A stretch of 64,000 nt of DNA from Pycnopodia helianthoides (GCA_032158295.1 CM063253.1:10385001-10449000); one strand, 5' to 3'; positions 11,601-21,080 are shown, numbered from the stretch's first letter. The notes: a model not told the origin generated them from the sequence alone. Made by a program: numbers and translations.

Positions 11601-14600
11601 CCTGCCTCCGTAAGCGCCGATTCTTTAGTTACAATAAGCAGAGCCATGAAATTGGGCGCAGATGTCAAGTACTTGTACAGCCCTTCCACACCCATTTAAA
11701 TAGCTAGCACATTGGCGTTTTATAAGACATACAATTTGTGAAGATTTAATGAGCAATCGGGCACAATTTCATAGAGCTGCTTAAGCACAAATGTAGCTAA
11801 CCAAAACAAAAATTATACTATATATCAGAAGAAAGTTACCAGCCAAGGGACCATGTCACATGTAATACCTGTGACTGGTATCCTGCTCATTTTTGCTTTG
11901 CTTAAGTCGCTTTATGAAATTAGGCCCTGGTCAGACAATATAATGTGTTCCCCATGCACAGTGCACAATGTTTGCTTACCAAAACAAATCTGTAGAATTT
12001 TGTCAAAAGTGTAAAAATATGTGTGGATCCTGACTTAACAATTCAAATATGTGGGTTATACTGTACTACACATTTTCAACCCAACACAATGTATTAACAT
12101 TTGAATGAAACATTTTCTATAAAGTGTTTAGATTGATGCTCAAAAATTAAACTAATCTTTAGTTAGTTAACCTACCTTTTCCTTTTGTAATTGAGAAATA
12201 CTTGAGGATAGAAGGAGACAGTCCATGCAGCAAAATAAATCCATCCAACAACAATTACAAGAACATTAAGGGCAAGGCTGTGAACCACCTGTATCCGTAC
12301 AAACACACTAGACAAACTGAAAAGAAAATAACAGATACAGTTTATATCGTAATAGCCCTACATCCCATTCCTCTCTTAACTCTAAAACAAAGAGCCTTCA
12401 AATTAATTAGCCTATTTGCTCCGTGTGACCTAATGATGGTGGGGGGGGGGGTAAGTTTAAGTACTGCAATTTTCAAATTCCTTTTTTACTTGACATTTTA
12501 GTTATATTTTATCTTGTTTTTCCTTTTTGGTCTCTGCTTTTCGAATAGTTTATTTTTCTAATTTGGGGTTGAACAAATAAAAATTGACAAGAGCGAGATT
12601 TGAACCATTGACCCTAGTCAGAAGCCATATACAGCCGTTAACTGCTGTATAGCCAGAGATCACACCCAAGTTTACAATACAAGCTGGGAAACAGCAGCCC
12701 TGTCACAGGAAGCAGCAGCCCTGGTTGCCGCTTTCCAGATTATATCCAACATAGGGCTAGATAGCTCAGTTGGAAGAGCACCAGCACGTTAATCTGGAGG
12801 TCGTTGGTTCCAATCCCGCTCTAGTAAAAACAAAAAATTTCAAGGCCAAATTATTTAAAATTTACCAAGGTAAGTTTTCCTTGTGGTTTATACTTGATTA
12901 TTTTTCTGTAATTTATACATTTGTTAAAATATAATTTTTGAACAAAATTTTACCCTTTGTAAATTCCACACAACTCAGCTTTGTGCTGGCCCTTGGACAA
13001 CGAAATGAAATATATTCTTTGTTTTTTCCATGACTTTGGACCAGAAGTGTATAATGTCAACAAGATGATTTACATTGGATTAAGGTGAAAATTTTTGATA
13101 AAACATCATGTTGACACACACACAAAATATTTAGATTTTGATAAAGACATTGTAGCTGCCTGTAGCTGCATACAATGTGTTTAATGCATTTAACTTACTT
13201 TCCAAGTTGTTCAGTAGTGGAGTTCAAAGTGATTCTAACTTTCCCTACTTGTGAGCTTGAATTAGTGAACACCATTACTCTGACTTGAGAAAATGTGTCA
13301 TTGGATGGCAACTCCACCTGTAAATAAAAAAATCTTTGCATCAAAACCATTAGGTAGGCTTATAAAAAGCATAATCGTGCAACTGATAAGTAACCATCTC
13401 TCCGCTACAAGGAAATTAATATCACAAGAACAGACTAGGCAGAACTATTGACAGCTGTTTTGTTACCAATAATTGGATGAAAAGACATGACCGATGTCTT
13501 TTCATCCAATTGTAAAGTGTGCTTCACTTTTGTTTTATGTGCCGCACTGGGCAATCTAGCAGGGGCTTTTCTTTTCCTCTGTCTCTGTGGTGTATTTGGG
13601 AGGCCGTATAGTAGTTGAGCTAACAGCATGAGTGCTATGTCACGGGTTACTAATTCATCAGTTAACATAAACAATGGAAGCAAAGACAAAGGACATCGAC
13701 TGTTGTCACATGGTAACCTTCTATTTATTTATTTTTTTGGGGGGGGGGAAGGGGGCAACCTTTTTGGCTTTGAGGGATGGAGAGGGATAAAGCAAGACCT
13801 TTTAAATATTTGTTTTCGAAATTGGGTGGTTCTTTCTTAATTTTGTAATGGATGGAGGAGATTTGATTTTATTATTTGCAACAATTGACAGGCCCAGATT
13901 TTCTCTCTTTTGAATATGGCGTGGTTCTGAAAAGATCCGTTGAGTTTGAATTTCGGCTGACATCTAGACTGTTTTGAAAAAGTCTGTGATGGCTTTCATG
14001 TCATCACGCCTCTGCCCGATGACATTTCTGATGTGTTGAGCTTTGCTGAGCAGCATGAGATCTATCTGTCTTGAGCTTCCAAGAATTTGATGACGACATC
14101 CCAAGGCTTCAGTGGCAGCTGGAGAGGGTCAGGCTCGCTGTCGTCATCGTCCATGATGGGTTCTGTGGTGGCAGGATTAACAGGCTCTCCCGTCATGGCC
14201 TTCATGATTTCATTGTCAGACCAGGCCATTTCCACGTCTTTTGGAAGGTACTCATTGTAAGCTTCCCATGCAGCAATCATCACTGGGTCAGCTGCCCCAT
14301 CAACTTCTTGCTATTCCTCAAGCTGTCGATGTTCCTCTCGCTCGCTACTGCAAGAGGAACATCGTCGTCGTCTTCGGCTACATGCTTATCATTTGCAGGA
14401 CCAGAACCAGGTTTGGAGAGGGTTTTCCCGCTATGCATCTTTGATTGATTGTGGCTTGACGGCTTTCCAGGCATCGTTGATCATGTACATGTAGCAAGTG
14501 CCTTCCAACAATACCGACTTCAAATTGGTGGCGTTGTCATTGTCAAGAACCTTCCTACGGTGGGTTTTTGTGGCAAGTGTTAAAGGAACACGTTGCCTTT

Positions 14601-17101
14601 GGGTTGGGAGCTGTTGGGCGCTTTTGGGCTATAACAAGCGTTTGATGTATAATGAGCACCGTTGGAAAGATGTTTAAAAAGTAGAATATAATGATCCACA
14701 CAAACGTGCCTTAGAAATGCTTCGCTTTTGATAACTTTCGCGAAACAAAACGCTCCGCCATTTATGAGAGTCAAGATTTTGACTCCCATAAATGGCGGAC
14801 AAATTCTATTAGTCTTATTTCCAGTCGCAGCTGTTGAACTACGACTGAGCAATTATTTTATTAAAAATGTTACGATTACCATCTGTTTATTGTATTCCAA
14901 TAATATCCAGTTAATAAATGAATGAAAAAAGAAAGAAAAAACATACGTTAAATAATTAAGTAGCAAGTCCCCACGTCTCGGTCCGTCCGGGCGTCCAGGG
15001 ATGTACCAGCAGCAGCAAAACCCCGCGGCCATACCACCCATAGACCTCCACCTGCATGCTGCAGTACAGTAGACGACGCGAAGACAGGGTTCTTGTACAA
15101 TGTATGATTTTAGCGGGGCCAACCTAGTAACACCGATGCTTTGTGTGGTGTAAGAAGGTCTGGTACCCGTTACTGTTATTGCATCGACGATCATATTGAC
15201 GGCTTGAAAAAACGTATACATTTCGCGGGACATGTCTCGGGGGTCAGAGGTCAATGTTTTTTTTTTTTAATTACCATTCACTAATTATAACACATTAAAG
15301 GTGTTTTATTGCAAGAACAACTCTTAATAAGTATAAGGAACACCTCCAAACAGTAAAATTTTATGAGATTTGAAGGCAACGTGTTCCTTTAAGAACTTGC
15401 ACTGGATGCCTCCACAGTGGCTGACCAATGGATTGTTCAGCATGTGCCCAGAACATTTGTCGAAGAGTAGCACTGCTTCGGGTTGGAAGATCTTTTTCGT
15501 CATGTACTTCTTGACCTCTGGTACAAAAAGGTTGAAAACCAGTTCTTGAACAGCACAGCATCAATCCAGTCGTTTGACTGGCTCTCGTTTGACAGGAGGT
15601 TCTTGTGGTTTACAAGATAAAAACATCGTGAATTTCCAGCCTTGCCCACCAGCGCAATTTTCAGTTTGTGATCCCCTGTCTGGTTCACACAACAAAGGAG
15701 TGTCACACCTACCTTTGGTTGCTTATGTCCAGGGGCATGGCATTCACCAAGGTCTTGTTCGGCAAAAGACGACAGCACAATCCAGTCTCGTCTGCGTTGT
15801 AACGCTGCTCTGGCAAAATATCCTTCTCATCTAAGTAGCGATGATAATCTTGGCAGAACTCATCCATTGATTCGGCCCTAGGTGTGGACAAGCATTCCTG
15901 TAACCCATGCCTGTCTTTGCACGGCTTCAACCATCCTGTTGAATCAAGGAATGTTGAAGCTTTGTCGTTGCTTTTCTTGCTGAACATTATGGCGTTTTTA
16001 GCAAGTACGGGCCCTGAAATTATTGGCCCCTTGTTTCGCTGAGCCTTGAATCATGTAAAGGCGGTGCTCTCAACTGCTTCGCTGTCAGCTTTTCTCATCT
16101 TTTTCCGCAACAAGCCGACTGGACTATCGATCTGGGTTCGTCAATCTTGGCTCACTGCAATTTGTAGATTTTGTTGATGGTTGAGAGGCCAATCCTGTAT
16201 TCTCGAAAGTGGCTGCTTGAGAAACGCCATCATCAATTCTCTTGATAATAAAAAACCTTAATTCAATACCTTTGTAGCCAACAAGAAAGTAAAATGGTGC
16301 ATGGGTTAGTTATCCGTTAAATGACTAGAAAGACCTATGGCCTTTCCAAATAATTTAAATTATAAATTTATACACAGCGTCCTCTGGTGACAATATTTCA
16401 AAAATTATTGTTTCAGAAAATCAAAACTATTGAACAAAATAACACAAAAATGCACTATTCAATATACATAAAACTATTAAATTGATGACATCATCACACT
16501 TATGTGTAAAACAGGCTTACAGTGCCATCTGGTGACATCAACCATCGATTATTAATCTCAAATCTTGAATTTTGCATCATCAGATATGAACCATTAGGTC
16601 ATGCAGAATATAACTCAACCCATGGATTAGAAACAGGAACACCTTGTTTTTGTAATGTCAATCTAGTTTTGAAAGTGAATGAGGGTAGGCTATGCTCATT
16701 ATTTTTTTATTGAGTTCAAGGTGAATTTAACTTACTTACAAATGAAGTCAAGAGTCTGTCACAAGTTTGTGTGTTATTTTAACTTAGACATAAACAAATT
16801 AGTTTTTTGTATCTTAATATCTAATTAAACGGTTTGCATTTGGCAAAGTACATACTTGCTTTTCAGGAACTGCAATAGAGTAAGCTGAACTGTAAAGGTT
16901 GACAAGTGCTGTTTCATTCAAGTTGATGTTTGACTTCAGAAAGAATTTATCTGATTTGCCATGTTCAACAGTCAGTTCTTGAGGTGACACAGTAAGATTT
17001 TTACTGTTGGCAGCGATCAATGGTGAACATAAGCTCACTGTCAGGGTGACAATACAGACCACTGAAAAGCGTTGTGTGATGCATCTGTTTTCCTTATCCA
17101 T
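2441..17101 (-). CDS. CTNS: Cystinosin, lysosomal cystine/H+ symporter (8 coding exons, one frameshift)
   Basis: Cystinosin exports cystine from lysosomes together with protons; loss causes cystinosis in humans. The coding exons, in gene order, are 17101-16856, 13317-13199, 12316-12176, 10954-10855, 8532-8413, 5450-5271, 4637-4520 and 2669-2441. All have AG/GT borders and all join in phase. The product (417 residues if one missing base is allowed for; human 367) has a hydrophobic signal (about 10-30), a lumenal domain with six Asn-X-Ser/Thr sites, and seven membrane segments. PQ motifs occur in FYPQVFLNY (P159-Q160) and KYVPQAWMNY (P301-Q302). Family signatures [37 protein letters not shown] and [10 protein letters not shown] are present. 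In the last exon a T run is one base short, shifting frame near residue 358. The predicted tail is acidic and ends INGLNQ, without the human GYDQL sorting signal. The gene is certain; whether it is functional depends on the frameshift. Confidence 0.95.
2670..4519 (-). other. CTNS intron 7 with a dispersed repeat block
   Basis: The intron is bounded by AATG|GTAAGT (4520) and TTGACAG (2670). Its middle holds the repeat block described at 3150-3840; nothing else was recognised. Confidence 0.7.
3150..3840. repeat. Dispersed repeat with about three degenerate internal units
   Basis: The pieces TTCAGGAGATATGA, CTTCCTxTTxGxxCCGGAAG, AAAGGTCAAAGTGGGGTC and ACAAGACGGCACAAAG recur about three times. 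The reverse complement (GTGCCGTCTTGTAG ... GACCCCAACTTGACCTTTAC) recurs at about 31410-31530, 40550-40670, 45535-45600 and 61640-61765, so this is a moderately abundant interspersed family. No protein domain was recognised. Confidence 0.6.
4520..4637 (-). CDS. CTNS: CTNS coding exon 7
   Basis: CTACAG|GCATGG opens the exon and AATAATG|GTAAGT closes it. It encodes [18 protein letters not shown] and [21 protein letters not shown], covering the end of PQ loop 2 and the next membrane segment. The aspartate in LLDFTGG corresponds to a transport-critical residue of human cystinosin. Confidence 0.96.
5271..5450 (-). CDS. CTNS: CTNS coding exon 6
   Basis: 180 bases, phase 0 at both ends. TTATTAG|AGAGGTGGC opens it and GTACCTCAG|GTAAGT closes it. 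It encodes [18 protein letters not shown], a hydrophobic segment and [20 protein letters not shown] up to PQ of the second PQ motif. Confidence 0.96.
5451..8412 (-). other. CTNS intron 5 with retroelement remnants
   Basis: Contains the Penelope-like remnant at 7450-8070. The stretch 6500-7300 has several short minus-strand frames in different registers that look like eroded mobile-element coding sequence, but I could not name them. A short duplicated piece (CACCCCACAA ... TTGTAAGAGCxGACA) occurs at about 8096 and 8280. Confidence 0.5.
7450..8070 (-). pseudogene. Penelope-like retroelement coding remnant
   Basis: On the minus strand, with frame changes and stops, fragments read [62 protein letters not shown] and [17 protein letters not shown]. 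This order is what I know from Penelope-like reverse transcriptases between the RT thumb and the GIY-YIG endonuclease. The endonuclease itself was not found. The copy is clearly dead. It has the same orientation as CTNS and lies inside its intron 5. Confidence 0.65.
8413..8532 (-). CDS. CTNS: CTNS coding exon 5
   Basis: 120 bases, phase 0 at both ends. TTCTAG|GAAGAATAC opens it and ATATATGAC|GTGAGT closes it. It encodes [20 protein letters not shown] and a membrane segment ending FQCLIYD. The human counterpart is the region around NGVNPVNSNDVFFSLHAV. Confidence 0.95.
8533..10854 (-). other. CTNS intron 4
   Basis: No gene recognised. A repeated block lies at 9565-10065, and C/G-homopolymer sequence at about 10624-10680. 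An open frame at 9199-9639 (minus) has no recognisable domain and is probably chance. Confidence 0.5.
9565..10065. repeat. Three degenerate repeats of a gcATTTTACxCATTATTTTTAC unit
   Basis: Three similar stretches start near 9565, 9815 and 9960. Each has GxTGCTxTxTGGxxCAATCT-like sequence, then a segment ending near ACACATTATTTTTACC or its variants, then a run rich in GCCTTTT. Spacing is irregular and the origin is unknown. Confidence 0.4.
10855..10954 (-). CDS. CTNS: CTNS coding exon 4
   Basis: TTTCAG|TGTAAAAGG opens it and CAAATTAAG|GTACAT closes it. It encodes [20 protein letters not shown] and [13 protein letters not shown]. The aspartate in LNFDF matches the conserved FDF aspartate of human cystinosin. 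Confidence 0.96.
11409..11657. mobile_element. MITE with GGGCCCAATTTCATGGCTCTGC ends
   Basis: The left end GGGCCCAATTTCATGG is matched in inverted order by CCATGAAATTGGGC at the right end, with further pairing into GCTCTGCTTA/TAAGCAGAGC. It is 249 bases with no coding capacity. A relative lies 100 bases away at 11759-11927, and a third, partial one at 59308. Confidence 0.75.
11759..11927. mobile_element. MITE of the GGGCxCAATTTCATAGAGCTGC family
   Basis: The left end GGGCACAATTTCATAGAG is matched in inverted order by TTTATGAAATTAGGCCC, with TGCTTAAG inside both ends. About 169 bases. It belongs to the same family as 11409-11657 but is diverged. Confidence 0.7.
12176..12316 (-). CDS. CTNS: CTNS coding exon 3
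   Basis: TTTTCAG|TTTGTC opens it and GGAAAAG|GTAGGT closes it. It encodes [13 protein letters not shown], a membrane segment with [20 protein letters not shown] and LNYKRKS. This carries the first PQ motif (P159-Q160). Confidence 0.96.
12560..12900 (+). repeat. Foldback repeat with tRNA-Asn-like end
   Basis: A tRNA-like sequence at 12754-12825 has an A box (TAGCTCAGTTGG), a GTT in the anticodon position and a degenerate B box. The left end (12560-12606) is an imperfect inverted copy of the right end (12807-12853) that includes the 3' half of the tRNA-like part (AGAGCGxGATTxGAACC). The body is shared, in the opposite order, with 62870-63000. A hairpin TATACAGC...GCTGTATA lies near 12629-12654. 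Confidence 0.6.
13199..13317 (-). CDS. CTNS: CTNS coding exon 2
   Basis: ATTTACAG|GTGGAG opens it and CTTGGAAA|GTAAGT closes it. It encodes [20 protein letters not shown], then [19 protein letters not shown]. It has three N-glycosylation sites (NDT, NSS, NST), as expected of the lumenal domain. Confidence 0.94.
13960..16255 (-). pseudogene. Pogo/Tigger-like DDE transposase, decayed and interrupted
   Basis: In order on the minus strand, in changing frames: an N-terminal psq-type helix-turn-helix ([20 protein letters not shown], about 16255-16195), a CENP-B/Tc5-type second helix-turn-helix ([20 protein letters not shown], about 16060-16000), the first catalytic Asp region [17 protein letters not shown] (Asp near 15792), GNSRCF, a second Asp region [11 protein letters not shown] (Asp at 15461-15459), and a C-terminal part with [25 protein letters not shown] and [14 protein letters not shown]. 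The QPMDQG-like third catalytic motif was not seen. A MITE sits in the middle. Several frameshifts make this a dead copy. Confidence 0.8.
14584..15388. mobile_element. MITE with TTAA target duplication inserted in the Pogo remnant
   Basis: TTAA at 14580-14583 and 15389-15392 flank perfect inverted ends: AGGAACACGTTGCCTT on the left and AAGGCAACGTGTTCCT on the right. TTAA targets occur with piggyBac and Kolobok transposases; the AGG start suits Kolobok better. No transposase is inside. A hairpin CGCCATTTATGxGAGTCAA/TTGACTCxCATAAATGGCG lies at about 14756-14796. Confidence 0.8.
16856..17101 (-). CDS. CTNS: CTNS coding exon 1
   Basis: The start ATG is at 17101-17099 in the context CCATCATGG, 25 bases after an acceptor TTTTGTCTAG|TAAC. 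An in-frame ATG further upstream (17200) would lie inside the intron and was not used. It encodes [20 protein letters not shown], a hydrophobic signal ending CSPLIAANS, then lumenal sequence with NLT and NET glycosylation sites, ending VPEKQ|GTATGT. Confidence 0.9.
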
Positions 17102-17126
17102 GATGGTAGCCACTCTAGTGGAGTTA
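17102..17126 (-). other. CTNS: CTNS 5' UTR portion of exon
   Basis: A pyrimidine-rich tract followed by CTAG at 17130-17127 gives a plausible acceptor, so at least one further noncoding exon should lie upstream. A second CTAG inside the UTR (about 17117) is an alternative. Confidence 0.55.
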
Positions 17127-17669
17127 CTAGACAAAAAAGGACAAAAACTACCATTAAGAATAATATTACCCACTTCATGTTGGATGATGTGTATATTCAC
17201 TAAATTTTTGTGGACTGGCTTACTGCAGACGTTTTGTTATGACCAGAACAACTTCTGAGGGCCCTAAAATTTTGTGTACAGCAGCTAGATGGTGGACAAA
17301 AATATTATGGAAAAGGAAAAGGCAAAATTATTGAGGCACTAGAGACTGTTCGTCTGAGTGAAGAGAAACCGTGGATAAGGCGCGCCTCCAGAACAATTCA
17401 ACCCCATGGTCTGAGCATCCAAGAAGGAAATTCTTAACAAATTTTTGTCTTTGCCTTGTCCTTTTTCCACAGACATCCCTCTTATAGGGTCTAATTCATT
17501 CACTGATTAAATATTTATTCTCCCTATTCCCACCTTTGATTTGATCTTTTATGTTTCAACCTCTTTTGGTTAACACACCCTTCCCTTAGGCCATTAACTT
17601 TTGTTTTCTTTTTTTCATTTCAAATTTATAGCATTAACACCCTATGATAATTTTAACAAGTATAAAAAG

Positions 17670-17895
17670 AGATTTATTTTGACAATGAAGATAAGAGGTT
17701 TGCCCGGTGTTCCTTGGTTTGATTGGCTGCATATTGCGCCACAGCACCTTGTAAACCATTACATAGTGCCATGTAAAGGAATAGGTCTAATACTTCAAAA
17801 CGTAGCTCCGCAGGAAAAAAATACTGAGTGCTTTGAGACGCCCATCGGGTGTGATAAAGCGCGATATAAGAATTACACATTTTTTATTGTAATAA
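17670..17895 (+). repeat. SINE 3' fragment with GCGC...ATATAAG tail
   Basis: The segment runs from about GTTTGATTGGCTGC through CCTTGTAAACCATTACATAG and GCTTTGAGACGCCCATCGGG to AAAGCGCGATATAAG. GCTTTGAGA...AAAGCGCxATATAA is the 3' tail type shared by many deuterostome SINEs and their CR1/L2 partners. The tRNA-derived 5' part is missing. Confidence 0.6.
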
Positions 17896-18023
17896 ATATT
17901 TCTAAAAAGATGAACATTTTTGTCCTTCTGGTGGGAAGTGGAAAAATATTTTAAATTTATCTTTTGATTAACCTTAATAATAAAGGAGAGTCCATTGAAA
18001 AACAATTATCGTAATGATATGAG

Positions 18024-18100
18024 ACTCACCTCTTCGTCCAGGACCACTAAGGCAAGGTGCATGCTCATTTTTAGAGACTTCACTGTACTCTTTTTTTCAA
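18024..18100 (-). other. Candidate noncoding first exon end for CTNS (copy A)
   Basis: On the minus strand GACGAAGAG|GTGAGT gives a strong splice donor with its last exon base at 18030. A similar segment with a strong donor lies 709 bases upstream (copy B). Either could splice to the CTNS acceptor at 17127. No transcript evidence is available. Confidence 0.3.
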
Positions 18101-18467
18101 TTTTGATTGAGTACCACCGTCAACTCAGTCAACGTTTCAAAGAAGGAGTGTTAACATTTTTACATTAAAGGAATGGTTGTCATGATTGAAGTAGGCCTGT
18201 GGCTGTACATGGAATAATGAACTCGCACGGACAGTTACTGCAGCGAGCCCTCCCTTTGTAACAAATCTATGGAGAGCTAATGCGTGCCGAGAGAATAGAG
18301 GAGGGTTTTTAATTCCATGTGTAGCAATGTTGTTCTGTCCATTGAAATATCATCACTCAGTGTCCTGATTCTGTTTCACAAAGTATCTTTCTTGAATCAA
18401 GTTAAAAACAACAAAATTTTCCCTAAGAAAATAATTGCAACAATAGCAAAAAAATGCATAGGATAGG

Positions 18468-18641
18468 GGGCGACTGTGTCGGGGGGCGACTTTGTTAGGG
18501 GGCGACTTTGTCGGGCAGGACTCTGGCGGGGGGCGACTTTGAAGGGGGCGACATTGCGAGGGGGCGAGTTTGTACCTGGAGGGGGCGAGCTTGCGACTTT
18601 GCAGGGGGCGACTTTGCGGGGCGACTTTGCCGGGGGGGGGG
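18468..18641 (+). repeat. G-rich minisatellite, unit GGGGGCGACTTTG
   Basis: About 12 imperfect copies of GGGGGCGACTTTG and variants, followed by a run of G. On the plus strand this has many runs of three or more G and could form G-quadruplexes. It sits between two candidate CTNS first-exon segments. Confidence 0.85.
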
Positions 18642-18732
18642 GAAATGACTGGCAATCGTATAGAGAAGGACACAGTTCTCTATGAATGCCTGTTCCTACT
18701 GACTGTACTCAAGTCAAAGATGCCACGGAGAT

Positions 18733-18805
18733 ACTCACCTTCTCCTCCAGAATCACTCCGGTTTGCACATGCACACTTTGAGACTTCGTGGGTGGACAAA
18801 TTTAA
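18733..18805 (-). other. Candidate noncoding first exon end for CTNS (copy B)
   Basis: On the minus strand CTGGAGGAGAAG|GTGAGT is a strong donor (last exon base 18739). The 50 bases before it resemble those of copy A, sharing GAAGTCTC and GCATG and a similar end. The two may be an old duplication. Confidence 0.3.
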
Positions 18806-19565
18806 TCAGACAAACGATGTATTTTGAATTTTGTTGATGTCAAAAGGTGAAAAGTAAACTTCAACTACATTAACAGAACACTTTTCATAGGTTGTTGAAC
18901 ATAATTCTAATCGAAAAGCTTTGAAACTATCATACACAACAACACAGCGCCACAGTTACTGCCTCTGATTGCACGGGGTGTGCTGGGGCGTGAGGACGTG
19001 TTGTGGTTCTGGCAGCCGGTACATCATGTGACCCCCTGACAATTTCGACACTAAAATAAACCACGCGTCGTCGATCAAAAGAAAAAACAACACTCGTGTA
19101 GGACTACTAATCCCACTAGTCCCACATCCTACAGTACCATTGAACCTAGTCTTGTTCCAAGACCATCATGAATGGTGTTTGCGCGGTCGGTACACACAAT
19201 CAGTACAAACGTTTGGATTTACACTGTGCACGTTTTGATAATCATAGAGGGCACTGTGACTAGTGTTATTTTCCACAGACAAATGACAAACCGTGCTGGT
19301 TGGCATGGCATGGACAGCCGAATGTGGGCAAAACATTCAATCGTGTTAACAGACATTGTGAACCAAATTCATCACTTTTGCACATTTTTATTTGACACAA
19401 GTACATCCCATGATTAGTTGCTTTGTTTCCACCAAAATTCAACAGTATTTTTGACAATTGTTATGCAATCTGTTTTTGCTTTGCATGTATGGCTTTCAAT
19501 AGTTTTCCAACCTTGGTTGGCAAAAACTCGGGCTGTGACGTTGCAATAGTATACAAATATTCTTC

Positions 19566-19701
19566 GAGTGGCATAGTAAAACCATAAAACTAGTCATTCG
19601 AGGTGATCCCCGCCGGAGCAGCCTATCTTCCCGAGGCGAAGCCGAGGGAAGATAGGCGGCTCCGGGGATCACCGAGAGTGACTAGTTTTACTACGCCACG
19701 A
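19566..19701. repeat. Long hairpin (foldback) of about 135 bases
   Basis: The left arm with GGTGATCCCCGCCGGAGC and GCCTATCTTCCC pairs with GGGAAGATAGGC and GCTCCGGGGATCACC on the right, around a loop GAGGCGAAGCCGA. Outer pairing continues through ACTAGTCA/TGACTAGT and GTGGCATAGTAAAA/TTTTACTACGCCAC. Confidence 0.85.
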
Positions 19702-19850
19702 GACAAAGCAGTCAATATTTGTCTTATAACACCTCTTCCTTTGATTCTATCTGTATACTTTAATAAAATTAATTCACACAAACTTTACGTACGTGGCAAT
19801 CAATCGTCAAACAAGAACTGTAAAATGTTACGTTGAAATACCGAGTTTTG

Positions 19851-20851
19851 ACCATAGAGTTGTATAGAAGAACTAGAGGGCGCACTAGCCAAGTTACGTG
19901 ACTCGTCGCGCGGGTGGTGCGGCCATGTTTTAAGTACCACTACCATTACTTTACTGTACGCAAAACAACAACATGAACACCGAGCGCGTGATGCGTGAAT
20001 TTACCATACGCACATCGTATACTTCGTACTCAATTTTGCCCTCTATTAAATGGCGGTCATGTCTCCTTGCGGTCCGTCAGTATTAGAGATCAGTGGTCCC
20101 GGCGCGTTTGTGCACGCAGTATTGCCAGTGCGCCCTCTAGTTCTTATATATAACCATTGATCTACATTATACTGGGACCGCCGCGCTTGCGTACTTTCAC
20201 GCAAATACCCTTTGCAGCGACTACGCGCTTAGCCATAACAGCGATCATCGAACGTGCACAAACGCGCTGAGTTGTCCTATCCAGTCAGTATAATGTAGAT
20301 CAATGTATATAACTCTACGGTTTTGACAAAATAAGAGGGTGTACCAGACTACTGCTGTTACGTTCGTTCTCTAAACCGTATTTCAAGTGCACATATTTTG
20401 TTCATTACACCGGGTTCGAGGTTGTCAAGCAGCTCGTTTAAATCATAGAATTATATGAACTAGAGGGTGCACTGGCAATACTGCGTGCACAAACGCGCCG
20501 GGACGCAATTTTTTTCCGTACCACACTAGAGCCAATGCATACACGCATAAGGTATGGGCGCTTTCCCTGATCCCTTCACTGTTGACCCCCTGTCTCAAGT
20601 GTGGTACGAAAAAAAAAATGCCGCCGGGACCGCAAGGAGACACGAGCGCCATTTTATAGAGGGCAAAATTGAGTACGAAGTATACGATGTGCGTATGGTA
20701 AATGCACGCATCACGCGCTCGGTGTTCATGTTGTTGTTTTGCGTACAGTAAAGTAACGGTAGTGGTACTTGAAACATGGCCGCACCACCCGCGCGACGAG
20801 TCACGTAACTTGGCTAGTGCGCCCTCTAGTTCTTATATATAACTCTATGGT
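19851..20851. mobile_element. 1-kb foldback element with about 225-base inverted arms
   Basis: The left arm (19851 to about 20077) and right arm (about 20625 to 20851) are near-perfect inverted copies. The outer ends are ACCATAGAGTTxTATA and TATAACTCTATGGT. Inside are further nested inverted pairs: GCGCGTTTGTGCACGCAGTA/TACTGCGTGCACAAACGCGC (20103 and 20479) and ATCTACATTATACTG/CAGTATAATGTAGAT (about 20160 and 20285). A separate foldback unit sits at 20497-20628. There is no open frame with a domain; nonautonomous. Confidence 0.8.
20497..20628. repeat. Foldback unit with GTACCACAC/GTGTGGTAC ends (copy 1)
   Basis: GCCGGGACGCAATTTTTTTC and CGTACCACAC on the left are matched in inverted order by GTGTGGTACG, an A run and GCCGGGAC on the right. 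The middle ATAAGGTATGGGCGC...TTCACTGTTGACCCCC recurs at 24534-24669 and in part at 23375-23450. Confidence 0.7.
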
Positions 20852-21080
20852 TTAAATCAATGTTTGAAGTCAATGTAGTCAGGTTACCAGGGTATCCATG
20901 CACTAGTACACCGGTCGCTAGGCTATCGTTGAATAGTACATCGGCGGCCCTGTGACAGTACCGCGCGGTTCGCGCGCGGTTTCTAGTAAAACTAAGACAT
21001 ATCATGTGACGCGCTCTAAACCAATCAAAAGGCAGAATATTTGTAAGGGGTGTTATAAAAAGGTGTATAGACTCATTGCA

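Larger units (their letters stand above)
13318..16855 (-). other. CTNS intron 1 with transposon remnants
   Basis: Holds the Pogo/Tigger remnant (about 13960-16255) split by a MITE (14584-15388). The minus-strand frame at 13435-13689 vaguely resembles a transposase tail but was not assigned. Confidence 0.7.

Noticed and set aside
13435..13689. 84-codon minus-strand frame with [12 protein letters not shown] and a basic stretch, resembling a piggyBac transposase tail
   Set aside because: The similarity is vague and the zinc-binding end of such proteins is absent; not enough to call.
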